NCBI GenBank assembly: GCA_002344525.1
Contig: DDTJ01000073.1
Location: 69,360-120,171 of the forward strand
Reading direction: 5' to 3'
From: Akkermansiaceae bacterium UBA2367
GTDB lineage: Bacteria; Verrucomicrobiota; Verrucomicrobiia; Verrucomicrobiales; DEV007
DNA length: 50,812 nucleotides
A model generated the notes under the pieces. It saw only the letters and a list, made by a program, of their open reading frames with translations, had not been told where the DNA came from and did no database searches. The translations under genes were made by a program, and so were the position numbers. This document shows positions 1-8,029 of this stretch, in pieces; position 1 is the first letter of the stretch; every line of letters starts with the position of its first letter.

Positions 1-38
1 AGGAGTAAGGAGTAAGAGTAAGGAGTAAGAGAAAAAGC
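1..38. repeat. GAGTAAGGAGTAA word repeat
   Basis: The first 38 bases are runs of the words GAGTAAG and GAGTAAGGAGTAA. The same words make the two arms of a perfect inverted repeat at 50635-50728, so this is probably one arm of another copy cut by the window edge. No coding signal is seen before the stop of the next gene at 67. Confidence 0.6.
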
Positions 39-66
39 AGGAGAACGCTGAAAACTGAATAAAGAA

Positions 67-1572
67 CTAAAAAGCAAAGCGTCCCATCAAATCCCCCGGT
101 TCCTCCAACCCGACCCAAACCCGGATCAAATTTCGCGGCACCCCCCGCTGCGCGGCCCAATCCAGCTCGCGATAGTGCGCGAGAAGGGTGTAGGGACAAG
201 CAAGGCTGAAATTCGTCCCGAGACCCGGCCCTTTGGAAACCCGCAGCGCATCATAGAACGCCGCCGCAGCCGCCTCGCCCCCGTGCAATTCGATCGAGAG
301 GAGGCCGCCGTAGCCGCCGCCGGGCCGCCGGGCCGCGTCGTAGAACTCGCGGCGGACGAGGGAGGGATGCCAAATCGTGGCGACCTCGGGGCGCGAGCGG
401 AGCCACTCGACGAGTTCGAGGGCGTTCTCGTTGGTCGCCTCGACCCGCTCGGTGAAATGCCGCGAGTTCCGCTCCAGGACGATGGCGTCGCGGGCGAAGA
501 GCGGACTGGCCGCCTCCTCGGCGGGCAGGGTGGCCTTCAGTTCCGCGTGGAAGGGCGAGGCCGGGTTCAGGACCACCGCCCCGCCCGCGACGTCGCCCGC
601 GCCGGAGAAGAGCTTCGTCAGGCTGGTCGTGACCGCGTCGGCGAAGCGGAAAGGCTCGACATTGACCGCCGTGGCGACGGTGTCGTCGATGACGAGGGGC
701 ACACCCTCGCGCCGCAGGATCGAGGCGATCCCGGCGAGGTCGGCGGTGTGGAGGAGGGGATTGCTGGGCAGCTCGGTGAAGACGGCGGCGGCTTGGCCTC
801 CGGCGGCGAAATGCGCCTCCAGCTCCGCGACGCCGCCGGACTCGGAGGGCAGGGTGAGATCGACGACCCCGCCCCCGAACTGGTCCTGGATTTTGAAAGA
901 GTCGATGTAGGGGAACTCGACCTGCGCCGTCGGCGCGCCGGGACGCCCCGACGCGAGCAGCCGATGGACCGCGGAGATCGCCCCCATGCCGGAGGAGAAC
1001 AGGAACACATCATCCGCCTCCGCGCCGGGATGGAGGGCGGCGATCCGCTCGCGGAGAACGCGGTCGGCCTGCGCCCCGGCTTCCGCAGCGGCCGGATCGA
1101 GGGGAGCGTCGGCGAGGGCCGACTCGGCGAGGCGACTGCTGACGATCTCGCCGCCGTGCTGCCAGTATTTCCAAGCGGTGTCGTAGGCCGATTCGTCGAG
1201 GAGGACGGCGGTGAGGCCGCCCCATCCGTAGGACTCCAGCCGGGAGGAGGCCCCGGCGCGGCGCTTCACGTAGTCGGCGCAGCGCCAAGCGGCGGCGAGG
1301 GAGGGGAAGACGAGGGCCGACTCGGGCGTCTTGGAGTTCTTCGCGAACTCCGCCTGGGCCGCGAGGAACAGCTCGGCCACCCAGGGATGGGCGACGAAGC
1401 GCGGGTAGCCGCTCTCGAAGGTCTCGATCACCTCGGGGTCGCCCTCCTCGTAGCCGATCACGTCCCGCCAGCGCGGCAGGCACACGGAGACGGCGTGGTC
1501 GCTCTCCGGGATAGCGAGGCCGAGGTCCTCGGGTCGGCAGAAGGGTTCTTCGAAAGGGTCGCGTGCGGGCAT
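67..1572 (-). CDS. Cys/Met metabolism PLP-dependent enzyme, long form (cystathionine gamma-synthase-like)
   Basis: This is a 501-aa fold-type I PLP enzyme of the Cys/Met-metabolism family. The expected PLP-lysine is K320 in TSLTKLFSG, followed by a GDVAGG segment; the cofactor-binding segment FSSGMGAIS lies near residue 192 and the conserved ELPSNPL near 267. The first ~185 residues have no counterpart in the usual ~385-aa bacterial MetB. Long N-terminal extensions are known in fungal and plant-type cystathionine gamma-synthases. The likely reaction is joining O-acyl-homoserine and cysteine to cystathionine, or a related gamma-replacement, in the cytosol. The next gene upstream on the same strand is a second, standard-length member. 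The ATG overlaps the edge of a repeat element and has no Shine-Dalgarno. Family is sure; exact substrate is not. Confidence 0.85.
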   Translation of the reverse strand: MPARDPFEEPFCRPEDLGLAIPESDHAVSVCLPRWRDVIGYEEGDPEVIETFESGYPRFVAHPWVAELFLAAQAEFAKNSKTPESALVFPSLAAAWRCADYVKRRAGASSRLESYGWGGLTAVLLDESAYDTAWKYWQHGGEIVSSRLAESALADAPLDPAAAEAGAQADRVLRERIAALHPGAEADDVFLFSSGMGAISAVHRLLASGRPGAPTAQVEFPYIDSFKIQDQFGGGVVDLTLPSESGGVAELEAHFAAGGQAAAVFTELPSNPLLHTADLAGIASILRREGVPLVIDDTVATAVNVEPFRFADAVTTSLTKLFSGAGDVAGGAVVLNPASPFHAELKATLPAEEAASPLFARDAIVLERNSRHFTERVEATNENALELVEWLRSRPEVATIWHPSLVRREFYDAARRPGGGYGGLLSIELHGGEAAAAAFYDALRVSKGPGLGTNFSLACPYTLLAHYRELDWAAQRGVPRNLIRVWVGLEEPGDLMGRFAF

Positions 1573-1742
1573 GTCAGGAGGAATGGCACTCGGTTAAGGC
1601 TCGGCATCCGATCCAAACGCGAAGCGCGGTAGGGACGCCTGGCTCAGGCGTCCGCCGCAAGGTCGCGCAGGGCATCCATGGCGGACGCCTGAGCCAGGCG
1701 TCCCTACCATTTCGCTTAACCGAGTGCCATTCATGTCAGGAG
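1571..1742. mobile_element. MITE-like nested inverted repeat with flanking 10-bp duplication
   Basis: A 10-bp direct repeat ATGTCAGGAG occurs at 1571-1580 and 1733-1742. Just inside it is a perfect 17-bp inverted repeat (1581-1597 with 1716-1732, GAATGGCACTCGGTTAA). Inside that is a perfect 29-bp inverted repeat (1628-1656 with 1680-1708) beginning GGTAGGGACGCCTGG. This looks like a small non-autonomous element with target duplication. However, a related element at 32288-32400 also abuts ATGTCAGGAGGAATG, so these bases may belong to the element itself. There is no coding capacity. It separates the two PLP-enzyme genes and reaches the start codon of one and the stop codon of the other. Confidence 0.7.
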
Positions 1743-2890
1743 ACGGTTGCCAGAGCTTGGCGGACGTCGGCGACGAGGTCCTCGACCGTCTCCAGCCCGA
1801 CGGAAAAGCGCACCAAGGAGTCGGTGATGCCGACGGCCTCGCGACGCTCGCGCGGCACGCTCGCGTGGGTCATGGAGGCGGGGTGGCAGCAGAGCGACTC
1901 GATCCCGCCGAGGCTCTCGGCCTTCGGGAAAAGCTGGAGCCGTTCGAGGAAGGCGAGCGTCTCCCCGAGGTCGAGCCCGAAATCCGCCGTGACGATGCCC
2001 GAGCCGCCGCGCATCTGACGTTTCGCCAGCTCGTGCTGCGGATGCGAGGGCAGGAAGGGATGGCGCACCGATACCGCGCCCGTCTCCTCCTCCAAGAAGA
2101 GGGCGAAGGCGAGGGCGTTCTCGCTGTGGCGCTCCATGCGGAGGGCGAGGGTCTTCAGCCCGCGCGAGACGAGCCAGCAGTCGAGCGGCGCGGGCTGGAG
2201 TCCGAGGGCCTTTTGCGCGAAGACCATCTTCGCGTGCCATTCCTCCGAATTCGTGGCGACGGCCCCGGCGAGGGCGTCGGAGTGGCCGTTGGCGTATTTC
2301 GTGAGGGAGATCAGCGAGAGGTCCGCGCCGAGTTCGACGGGGCGCTGCACGTAGCTGCTGGCGAAGGTGTTGTCCACCAGCAGGGGCGCGCCCGCCGCAT
2401 GGGCCGCCTCCGCGACGGCGGCGATGTCGATCACTTTCAGGTTCGGGTTCGTCGGCGACTCGATCCAGACGAGGGCGGGCGAATGCGAGGCGAGGGTCTC
2501 CAGCGAGGCCGGGCCGGTGAAGTCGAGGTAGACGACGGAGACGCCGAACTTCGCGAAGACCTGGGCGAAGAGGCGGAAGGTGCAGCCGTAGAGGTTCTCC
2601 TCGGCCACGACGACATCGCCGCTTTTCAGGGTCGAGACCACGGCGGTGATGGCCGAGACCCCGCTGCCGAAGCAGGTGGAGAAGGCCGCGCCCTCCAGGC
2701 TGGCGACGGCGCGGTCGAGGAGCCGGAAGTTCGGATTGCCCGAGCGGGTGTAGTCGAAACCGTTCGGATTGCCGTATTCGAAGGTCGAAGTCAACCACAC
2801 CGGCGGGATCACCGCGCCGGTGTCGCTCACGAAATCGCGTCCAAGATGGATCGCCCGGGTTTCGAATCCGGCGTCAGGGTCGATGGCCAT
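1736..2890 (-). CDS. metB: Cystathionine gamma-synthase / Cys-Met metabolism PLP enzyme
   Basis: This 384-aa protein has the normal length and full motif set of the MetB/MetC/MetZ family: ETRAIHLG near the N-terminus, the substrate/PLP motif DYTRSGNPN near 47, FGSGVSAI near 74, WIESPTNP near 142, and the PLP-lysine at K198 in SLTKYANGHSD, the same position as in E. coli MetB. It would act in cytosolic transsulfuration or methionine synthesis. The open frame extends upstream to 3049, but that part is translated repeat DNA. The ATG at 2888-2890 gives the family-standard N-terminus MAIDPDAGFETRAIH. A cystathionine lyase or O-acetylhomoserine sulfhydrylase role cannot be excluded by motif alone. 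It is followed downstream by the long paralogous family member. Confidence 0.85.
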   Translation of the reverse strand: MAIDPDAGFETRAIHLGRDFVSDTGAVIPPVWLTSTFEYGNPNGFDYTRSGNPNFRLLDRAVASLEGAAFSTCFGSGVSAITAVVSTLKSGDVVVAEENLYGCTFRLFAQVFAKFGVSVVYLDFTGPASLETLASHSPALVWIESPTNPNLKVIDIAAVAEAAHAAGAPLLVDNTFASSYVQRPVELGADLSLISLTKYANGHSDALAGAVATNSEEWHAKMVFAQKALGLQPAPLDCWLVSRGLKTLALRMERHSENALAFALFLEEETGAVSVRHPFLPSHPQHELAKRQMRGGSGIVTADFGLDLGETLAFLERLQLFPKAESLGGIESLCCHPASMTHASVPRERREAVGITDSLVRFSVGLETVEDLVADVRQALATVS

Positions 2891-2949
2891 GCCGGAATCA
2901 ACAGGGTTGGATGCGGGAGTCAACCCCCTAGCGTGGCATACCGTGGGGG

Positions 2950-3102
2950 AAATCCGAAATCCGAAATCCGAATGGCCGACTGCTGATCTTCGCTGATTTC
3001 CGCTGATCCTTCCGGGGCTTGGAAAAAAATCAGCGGAGATCAGCGTCAATCAGCGGTCCCGCGTAGCGGTTCAGCCATTCGGATTTCGGGCTTCGGATTT
3101 TC
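2950..3102. repeat. Nested palindromic repeat: AAATCCGAA outer arms, CGCTGATC inner arms
   Basis: The outer left arm (2950-2976) repeats AAATCCGAA and the outer right arm (3074-3102) carries its reverse complement words. The inner arms (2981-3008 and 3029-3058) repeat CGCTGATC and ATCAGCG around a short A-rich centre. The same composite, with the shared inner word order and the GCGGTTCAGCC-type joint, recurs at 46486-46657. The element fills the gap between divergently transcribed metB-like and serA genes and could fold as a long hairpin. Confidence 0.75.
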
Positions 3103-3162
3103 CACCTTGCTTCCCGCCCCGCCTCCCCTACCTTTGCCGCCTTTCTTCAATCCCCTACCCTC

Positions 3163-4764
3163 ATGAGCCAGCGCCGCGTCCTCGTCTGCGACCCCATTTC
3201 CGAAAAAGGCATCGATCTGCTGACCTCCCGGGGTCTCTCCGTCGATGTCAAGCTGGGCCTCAGCGAGGCGGAGCTGGTCGAGAACGCGCCGAACTACGAG
3301 GGCATCATCGTCCGCTCGGGGGTCAAGATCACCGCCCCCGTGATCGAGGCCGGGGCCGGCGTCCTGCGCGCCATCGGTCGGGCCGGGGTCGGGGTGGACA
3401 ACATCGACATCCCCGCCGCGACCAAGCATGGCGTCGTCGTGATGAACACTCCGGCGGGCAACACCATCTCCACCGCCGAGCATGCCTTCACCCTGATGAT
3501 GGCGCTCGCCCGCCACATCCCCCAGGCGCACCAGTCCGTCGTCGAAGGCCGCTTCAAGGAGGGCCGCAAGGCCTACGCCGGGGTCGAGCTTTACAACAAG
3601 ACGCTCGCGATCCTCGGGATGGGCCGCATCGGGAGCGAGTTCGCCCGCCGCGCCATGGGCTTCGGGATGCGCGTCGTCGCCTACGATCCCTACCTCGCCG
3701 CGAGCAAGGCCGCGGCCATGCGCGTCGAGCTTTGCGAGACGGTCGATGAGGCCGTGGCCCAAGCCGACTTCATCACCCTGCACATGCCGAAGACGCCGGA
3801 GACGACCCACCTCATCAACGCGGCGCGCATCGCCCTGATGAAGCCCGGCGTGCGCATCGTCAACTGCGCCCGGGGCGGTCTCGTCGACGAGGCCGCGCTG
3901 CTCGAAGGCATCCAATCCGGCAAGATCGCCGGGGCCGCGCTCGACGTGTTCGAGATCGAGCCGCCCGCGCCGGACTACGAATTGCTCACCCGCCCCGAGA
4001 TGGTCTTCACCCCCCACCTCGGCGCCTCGACCGAGGAGGCCCAGGAAAACGTCGGCATCGAGATCGCCGAGGCCATCGCCAACCGCCTCCTCCGCGGCGA
4101 GGTCGTCAACGCGGTGAACATGCCCAATCTCGACGAGGCCACCCTGAAGCTGATCGGCCCCCATCTCGGCCTCTCCGAGATGCTCGGCAAACTCGCCGGC
4201 CAGATCGCGCCGAAGCAGTCGGACGCTTTCCGCATCGAATACACCGGCAAGGTCGCCGAGATCGACACCACCCTCGTGACCCGCTCCGCGTTGAAAGGCT
4301 ACTTGGAGACCGGGGCGACCTCCGGCTCGGCGAACTACCTCAACGCCCCCTCCCTCGCCGAGGGCCGGGGTATCCGCGTCACCGAGAGCCGCCCCGCCGA
4401 GGCATGCGAGTTCACCGACCTCATCACCGTGACCGTCGGCAACGACAAGGAGAAGGCGACCGTCTCCGGCACCTTCTTCGGCAGCCGCCCCCGCGTCGTG
4501 CGCATCGACCACCACCACCTCGACGCCACGCCCGAGGGGCACCTCCTCATTTTCGAGAACACCGACGCCCCCGGCGTGGTCGGAGCCATCGGCCGCGTCC
4601 TCGGAGAAGCCGACATCAACATCGCGAACATGTCCCTGAGCCGGAACAAGGTCGGCGGGCAGGCCCTGAGCGTGCTGAACCTCGACTCCGCGGTCGATGC
4701 GGGGACCTTGGCGAAAATCCTCGCCATCCCCGGCATCCAATCCGCGAAGACGGTCGTGCTGTGA
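3163..4764 (+). CDS. serA: D-3-phosphoglycerate dehydrogenase
   Basis: This 533-aa enzyme catalyses the first step of serine synthesis, 3-phosphoglycerate to 3-phosphohydroxypyruvate with NAD+. The order of domains is that of the long bacterial SerA type: substrate-binding region, NAD-binding Rossmann segment with GMGRIG (152-157), catalytic Arg in NCARGG (R237), Glu in FEIEPP (about 266) and His in TPHLG (H285), then an intervening ASB-type domain (about 320-450) and a C-terminal ACT domain beginning near FENTDAPGV. The ACT domain usually gives serine feedback. The start ATGAGC follows a pyrimidine-rich leader without Shine-Dalgarno. It is transcribed away from the Met/Cys genes and toward tRNA-Cys, a grouping with a plausible serine-cysteine theme. 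Confidence 0.95.
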   Translation: MSQRRVLVCDPISEKGIDLLTSRGLSVDVKLGLSEAELVENAPNYEGIIVRSGVKITAPVIEAGAGVLRAIGRAGVGVDNIDIPAATKHGVVVMNTPAGNTISTAEHAFTLMMALARHIPQAHQSVVEGRFKEGRKAYAGVELYNKTLAILGMGRIGSEFARRAMGFGMRVVAYDPYLAASKAAAMRVELCETVDEAVAQADFITLHMPKTPETTHLINAARIALMKPGVRIVNCARGGLVDEAALLEGIQSGKIAGAALDVFEIEPPAPDYELLTRPEMVFTPHLGASTEEAQENVGIEIAEAIANRLLRGEVVNAVNMPNLDEATLKLIGPHLGLSEMLGKLAGQIAPKQSDAFRIEYTGKVAEIDTTLVTRSALKGYLETGATSGSANYLNAPSLAEGRGIRVTESRPAEACEFTDLITVTVGNDKEKATVSGTFFGSRPRVVRIDHHHLDATPEGHLLIFENTDAPGVVGAIGRVLGEADINIANMSLSRNKVGGQALSVLNLDSAVDAGTLAKILAIPGIQSAKTVVL

Positions 4765-4802
4765 GCCGGGCCGATGCGGAGGGAGCGCGAGCACTCCGGC
4801 GT

Positions 4803-4831
4803 TTGACAGCCGCCCGGATCGAGCGTTTACT
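4803..4831 (+). promoter_or_regulatory. Sigma70-type promoter for tRNA-Cys
   Basis: TTGACA (4803-4808, perfect -35) is followed after exactly 17 bases by TTTACT (4826-4831, four of six to the -10 consensus). It lies about 37 bases before the tRNA and after the end of serA, giving a transcription start near 4838. No experimental support is available. Confidence 0.6.
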
Positions 4832-4834
4832 TCC

Positions 4835-4857
4835 GTCCCGCCCGGACCGGGCGGGAC
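4835..4857. repeat. Inverted repeat between promoter and tRNA-Cys
   Basis: This 23-base sequence is a perfect palindrome except for the central base (GTCCCGCCCGG, A, then the reverse complement). There is no T-run after it, so it is a poor intrinsic terminator for serA. It sits at the expected transcription start of tRNA-Cys and would form the 5' leader hairpin. Confidence 0.55.
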
Positions 4858-4867
4858 TCCAAGCGAT

Positions 4868-4941
4868 GGCGAGGTCGCCAAGTGGTAAGGCCGGGCTCTG
4901 CAAAAGCCCTATCGCGGGTTCGATTCCCGCCCTCGCCTCCA
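4868..4941 (+). tRNA. tRNA-Cys (GCA)
   Basis: A complete cloverleaf can be drawn. The acceptor stem GGCGAGG pairs with CCTCGCC; the D stem is GCC/GGC; the anticodon stem GGGCT/AGCCC encloses the loop CTGCAAA with anticodon GCA at 4900-4902; the T arm is GCGGG-TTCGATT-CCCGC; the discriminator is T (U73, typical for tRNA-Cys) and CCA is encoded. It is a single gene with its own promoter just upstream. Confidence 0.97.
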
Positions 4942-5042
4942 TCGCGGAATTCCTGCAAGCGCCTTAGAATCAACGGAAGGCGACCACGTTCGTGAGGGCG
5001 GAGAGGCAGGGGTTTCAACGACGTTCCGAAGCGGACGCGCTC

Positions 5043-6017
5043 TCACCTCCCGGCCGGGACCGCCGCCTTGGCCGAGACCTTCACAACGATGGCGGTGTCC
5101 CCGTCCTGCCCCTCCTTCGCGCCGAGGAACCGGCGGTTGAATTCCGCCTCGGCCCCGAGGAAGCCGCCGACACGTCCGATCTGTTGGTTCCGCACGGAAA
5201 GCACGGTATGGAATTGCTTCAGGTCGATCTGCTGCGGCTCCGTCTCCGATCCCTCCAGCTTCACTTCGAGCCGGGGCATGAGGTCGAGATCGACCACGCC
5301 CGCCCCCACCCTCGGGCGCACCACCACGGAGGTCGTGATCCGCGTCGTCGAGACGATGGGCAGGAAGACGCCACCGGTGTTGATGAAAGGCGCGAAAAAG
5401 AGCGGATCGCCCACCTGCCCCGGCACCGGAACGGTCCCGACGGAGCCGGAGGGGAAGACGCCGGAGCCGTATTGGACGAAGCCCTCGAATCCGGTCGATT
5501 CGGTCCGGATGTCGAGAGTCACCGATCCGTCGGGGTTGAGGTATCCGCTCGATTCGCTGACGACGCCGAGGCTGCGCCGCTGGAACTTCGTCGGCGTCGC
5601 GGGGATGAATCCGGCGATGCCGCCGTCCGGCCCCACGAGAATGGTGGGCGGGGCGAAGGCGACGGGGAACGGCACGTCCTGCGCCACCGTAAGCGAATGT
5701 TCGCGAACCGGGAGGCCGGTGACGAACTGAAAGTCGAGCGACACCTCGGCGGGCGGCAACTCGGCCTGCGCGAGCGCCTGCTCGGCGGCGAGGACGCCCT
5801 CGGGCGTGTCGATGACGAGGACCGCGCCTTGGTGAGGGAGCATCACGAAGCGGCCCTGCGGCGAGAGAACCCCCTTCAACACAGGGCGCACCGCCTCGAT
5901 AGGCGCGAAGGCGACGTCGATCTCCTTTTTGACGGTGCCCTGCCCATGGACAGAAAAGGTGGCGAAAAAAAACGACGCGAACGCTGCGGCGAGGAATCGA
6001 TGGCGCGTGCGTTTCAT
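5043..6017 (-). CDS. Small exported secretin-like protein
   Basis: This 324-aa protein starts with a Sec-type signal peptide (MKRTRHRF then a hydrophobic run ending near AFSVHGQ-like residues ~25). Residues ~28-85 read like a secretin short-domain repeat (IEAVRPVLKGVLS, VLVIDTPEG). Residues ~200-290 contain TTRITTSVVVRPRV and LDLMPRLEVKLEG, reminiscent of the secretin beta-domain, where a repeated V-x-P-x-V pattern is followed by strands. It is much shorter than a PilQ or GspD (450-700 aa), so it may be a pilotin-like or partial secretin-family protein rather than a full pore. It is the last gene of a minus-strand set with an MglA-type GTPase and two Roadblock-type proteins. The ATG at 6015-6017 was chosen because the upstream extension translates the acidic gene in another frame. 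Assignment is moderate. Confidence 0.55.
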   Translation of the reverse strand: MKRTRHRFLAAAFASFFFATFSVHGQGTVKKEIDVAFAPIEAVRPVLKGVLSPQGRFVMLPHQGAVLVIDTPEGVLAAEQALAQAELPPAEVSLDFQFVTGLPVREHSLTVAQDVPFPVAFAPPTILVGPDGGIAGFIPATPTKFQRRSLGVVSESSGYLNPDGSVTLDIRTESTGFEGFVQYGSGVFPSGSVGTVPVPGQVGDPLFFAPFINTGGVFLPIVSTTRITTSVVVRPRVGAGVVDLDLMPRLEVKLEGSETEPQQIDLKQFHTVLSVRNQQIGRVGGFLGAEAEFNRRFLGAKEGQDGDTAIVVKVSAKAAVPAGR

Positions 6018-6072
6018 GCCGCCATGATCGCATCCCCGGCTTCGGATGGGAAGCCAAATCGAAGCCGGGAGG

Positions 6073-7320
6073 TCAAAAATAGAACGGCCCCGAACTGCGA
6101 ATCTCGGATTCCTCGTCCTCTTCGTCAACCGTCTCCTCGTCCTCTTCGCCATCGGGTTCGGCGGTCGACGCATCCTCCTCCTCGTCGTCCTCTTCCCCAC
6201 CCGCGTCCTCGTCGAACTCGAAAAAGCCTTCGAACGCTTCCTCGTCCTCCTCTTCCTCCTCGTCGTCATCATCCGCCTCGAAGAGGGACACGGGTGGCTC
6301 GGGCGGGACGATGGACCGCTTCTTCTCCTCCTCGATCCCCTCGATCCCCTCACCCTCCTCGGGGGCGGGATCGGAGTCCGGCACGACGATGACGGGCAGA
6401 TCCTCCGCATCTTCATCCACCTCGTCCTCCTCTTCGGTTTCGTCCGCCTCTTCCAAATCGTCGACCTCGAAGGGCGAATCGTCGGCAGGAGGGACGGACA
6501 CCACGGGAAACGCCTTGGCCGTGAGAGGAACCGCATGAAGGGACGAAGACGGAGCCGACTCGATCACGACTTCGGTTTCTTCGAGGTCGATCGGCTCAAG
6601 GATCTCCTTCGGCTCCGGCGGAGGCAGGTCGGCGCTCTCGTCCTCGCTCTCCCATTCGGACAGCAAATCGAACGGCTCAAGGGCATCGAATGGCTCGAAA
6701 GCCACCTCGATCCCGGGACCGACGGCGCAGGGAAGCTCAATGGCCTCCTCGTCCTCCTCAGGAGCGTCGTCGAAGATCGGTTCCTCCTCGTCCTCTTCGG
6801 GGAACGACGGTGCGATGACGGCGCGGAGCGATCGGGCGGGCGAGGCGGGGGGATCGGGCGGCGGCTCGCCGGGGCGCACGTCCCGCAGGATCTCGGCGAG
6901 CGCGCCTTCGAGGGAGTGGGCCTTCTCGCGGACGAGCCCGGCGGGACGCGCCGCCTCGGCCACCGCGACGAGGATGAAACGATGGACCGTCTCCTTCAAA
7001 TAGATGAGCCGTCCGCCCCCTAGATGCATACTCTCCAGAGCCCCTCCCCCGCCGAGCCGCTCGACGAGGGCGCGCATCGCCCCGCTGGCCCCGGCGACAA
7101 GGGCGGAGATGACCTCGACGCCCACCTCGGGCTCGCTGGAGATGCCCGCGACCAGCGCCCCGCTGCGATCCACGACGAGGGCCGACTCCAGCCCCGCGTC
7201 CTCGGCCAGCTCGCGCAAGAGGTCGTCGGCCCGGGCCGCGGTCTCCTCGTCGATTTCGAGAGGCACGGCGGCGGTGATATCCGGCCCGTCATCGGGCGGC
7301 TCGCTGTCTCTGGTTTCCAT
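6073..7320 (-). CDS. Roadblock/LC7-domain protein with long acidic C-terminal tail
   Basis: In this 415-aa protein, residues ~25-145 form a Roadblock/LC7-type domain: ADDLLRELAEDAGLESALVVDRSGALVAG, then VGVEVISALVAGASGAMRALVERL and the strand HRFILVAV. This is the MglB-like fold that binds Ras-like GTPases. From ~175 to the end the chain is strongly acidic and probably disordered, with runs of Glu/Asp and short FE/FD-rich motifs; the last ~70 residues are mostly D and E. It lies directly downstream of the MglA-type GTPase (68-bp gap) and upstream of the secretin-like gene (55-bp gap), so a role as GTPase-activating or partner protein is likely. The acidic tail is unusual for MglB, which is only ~150 aa. 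The start is the first ATG. Confidence 0.75.
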   Translation of the reverse strand: METRDSEPPDDGPDITAAVPLEIDEETAARADDLLRELAEDAGLESALVVDRSGALVAGISSEPEVGVEVISALVAGASGAMRALVERLGGGGALESMHLGGGRLIYLKETVHRFILVAVAEAARPAGLVREKAHSLEGALAEILRDVRPGEPPPDPPASPARSLRAVIAPSFPEEDEEEPIFDDAPEEDEEAIELPCAVGPGIEVAFEPFDALEPFDLLSEWESEDESADLPPPEPKEILEPIDLEETEVVIESAPSSSLHAVPLTAKAFPVVSVPPADDSPFEVDDLEEADETEEEDEVDEDAEDLPVIVVPDSDPAPEEGEGIEGIEEEKKRSIVPPEPPVSLFEADDDDEEEEEDEEAFEGFFEFDEDAGGEEDDEEEDASTAEPDGEEDEETVDEEDEESEIRSSGPFYF

Positions 7321-7388
7321 GTTGGGCTCCGTGGTCCTTGGTCCCCGATCATCGGCCCGCCTCGGGGTACTGCGGCACCGGCCAAAGG

Positions 7389-8015
7389 CTAACGGCTGAG
7401 GGCCAAGGGCGCTTTAGCACGCCTCCCCGCAGGAAGGGAAGCGTGGAATATGCGCAGGATTTCCCCGGAAATCCAGTCGAGGGTGGCGAATACTTGATAG
7501 CCGGAGACCGCGCAGGCGAGGAAGGCGGGGTCGCGCACGTCGAAAACCTCGTCGAAATCCTCGGGCGGCAGGGCGTCGGCTTGGTCGCGCTTGTTGTATT
7601 GCCAGGCGACGGGAATACGCCCGGGATGGAGGCCGTTCGCGGCGAGGGCCTCGCGGCAGCCCTGCCAAGCTTCGAGGTTGGCCGCGAGCCGGGCGCGGGA
7701 GGAGTCGGCCACGAAAACGACGCCATCGGCCCCGGCGAGCACGCTCTGGCGCGTCCCGGCGAGGAGGCGCTGACCCGGCACCGCGTAGAGCTGGAAGCGG
7801 GTGCGGTAGCCCGCGACGACGGTCTCGTGGACGGGGAGGAAGTCGAAGCAGATGGTCCGGTTCGTCTCGGTGGCGACGGAGACGAGATCGCCGCGCAGGG
7901 CCGGGTCGAGGCGGCGGTGGATGTACTGGAGGTTGCTCGTCTTGCCACCCTCGGGCGGACCGCAATACACGATCTTGAACTGAACTTCTCGCTTGTCGTG
8001 TCGGACCAGGGCCAT
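7389..8015 (-). CDS. mglA: MglA-type small Ras-like GTPase
   Basis: This 208-aa cytosolic GTPase has all key motifs: P-loop GPPEGGKT (19-26), the switch I stretch ATETNRTICFDFLP (48-61) which matches the MglA family pattern, switch II YAVPGQ (77-82), and the NKRD base-recognition motif (141-144). MglA proteins in Myxococcus and Thermus localise to a pole and direct type IV pili or gliding complexes, with a Roadblock protein (MglB) as GAP. The ATG at 8013-8015 gives the canonical MglA N-terminus; the longer open frame to 8315 overlaps the previous gene and was rejected. It lies 14 bp after the Roadblock-like tether gene and 68 bp before the acidic Roadblock gene, an arrangement that supports one transcription unit. 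No pilus or motor genes are in the window, so the output is unknown. Confidence 0.9.
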   Translation of the reverse strand: MALVRHDKREVQFKIVYCGPPEGGKTSNLQYIHRRLDPALRGDLVSVATETNRTICFDFLPVHETVVAGYRTRFQLYAVPGQRLLAGTRQSVLAGADGVVFVADSSRARLAANLEAWQGCREALAANGLHPGRIPVAWQYNKRDQADALPPEDFDEVFDVRDPAFLACAVSGYQVFATLDWISGEILRIFHASLPAGRRAKAPLALSR

Positions 8016-8029
8016 GGCGGATGCGGGGC

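Noticed and set aside
2891..3162. SAM-type riboswitch before the MetB-like gene
   Set aside because: The upstream region is palindromic word repeat and no SAM riboswitch core was recognised.
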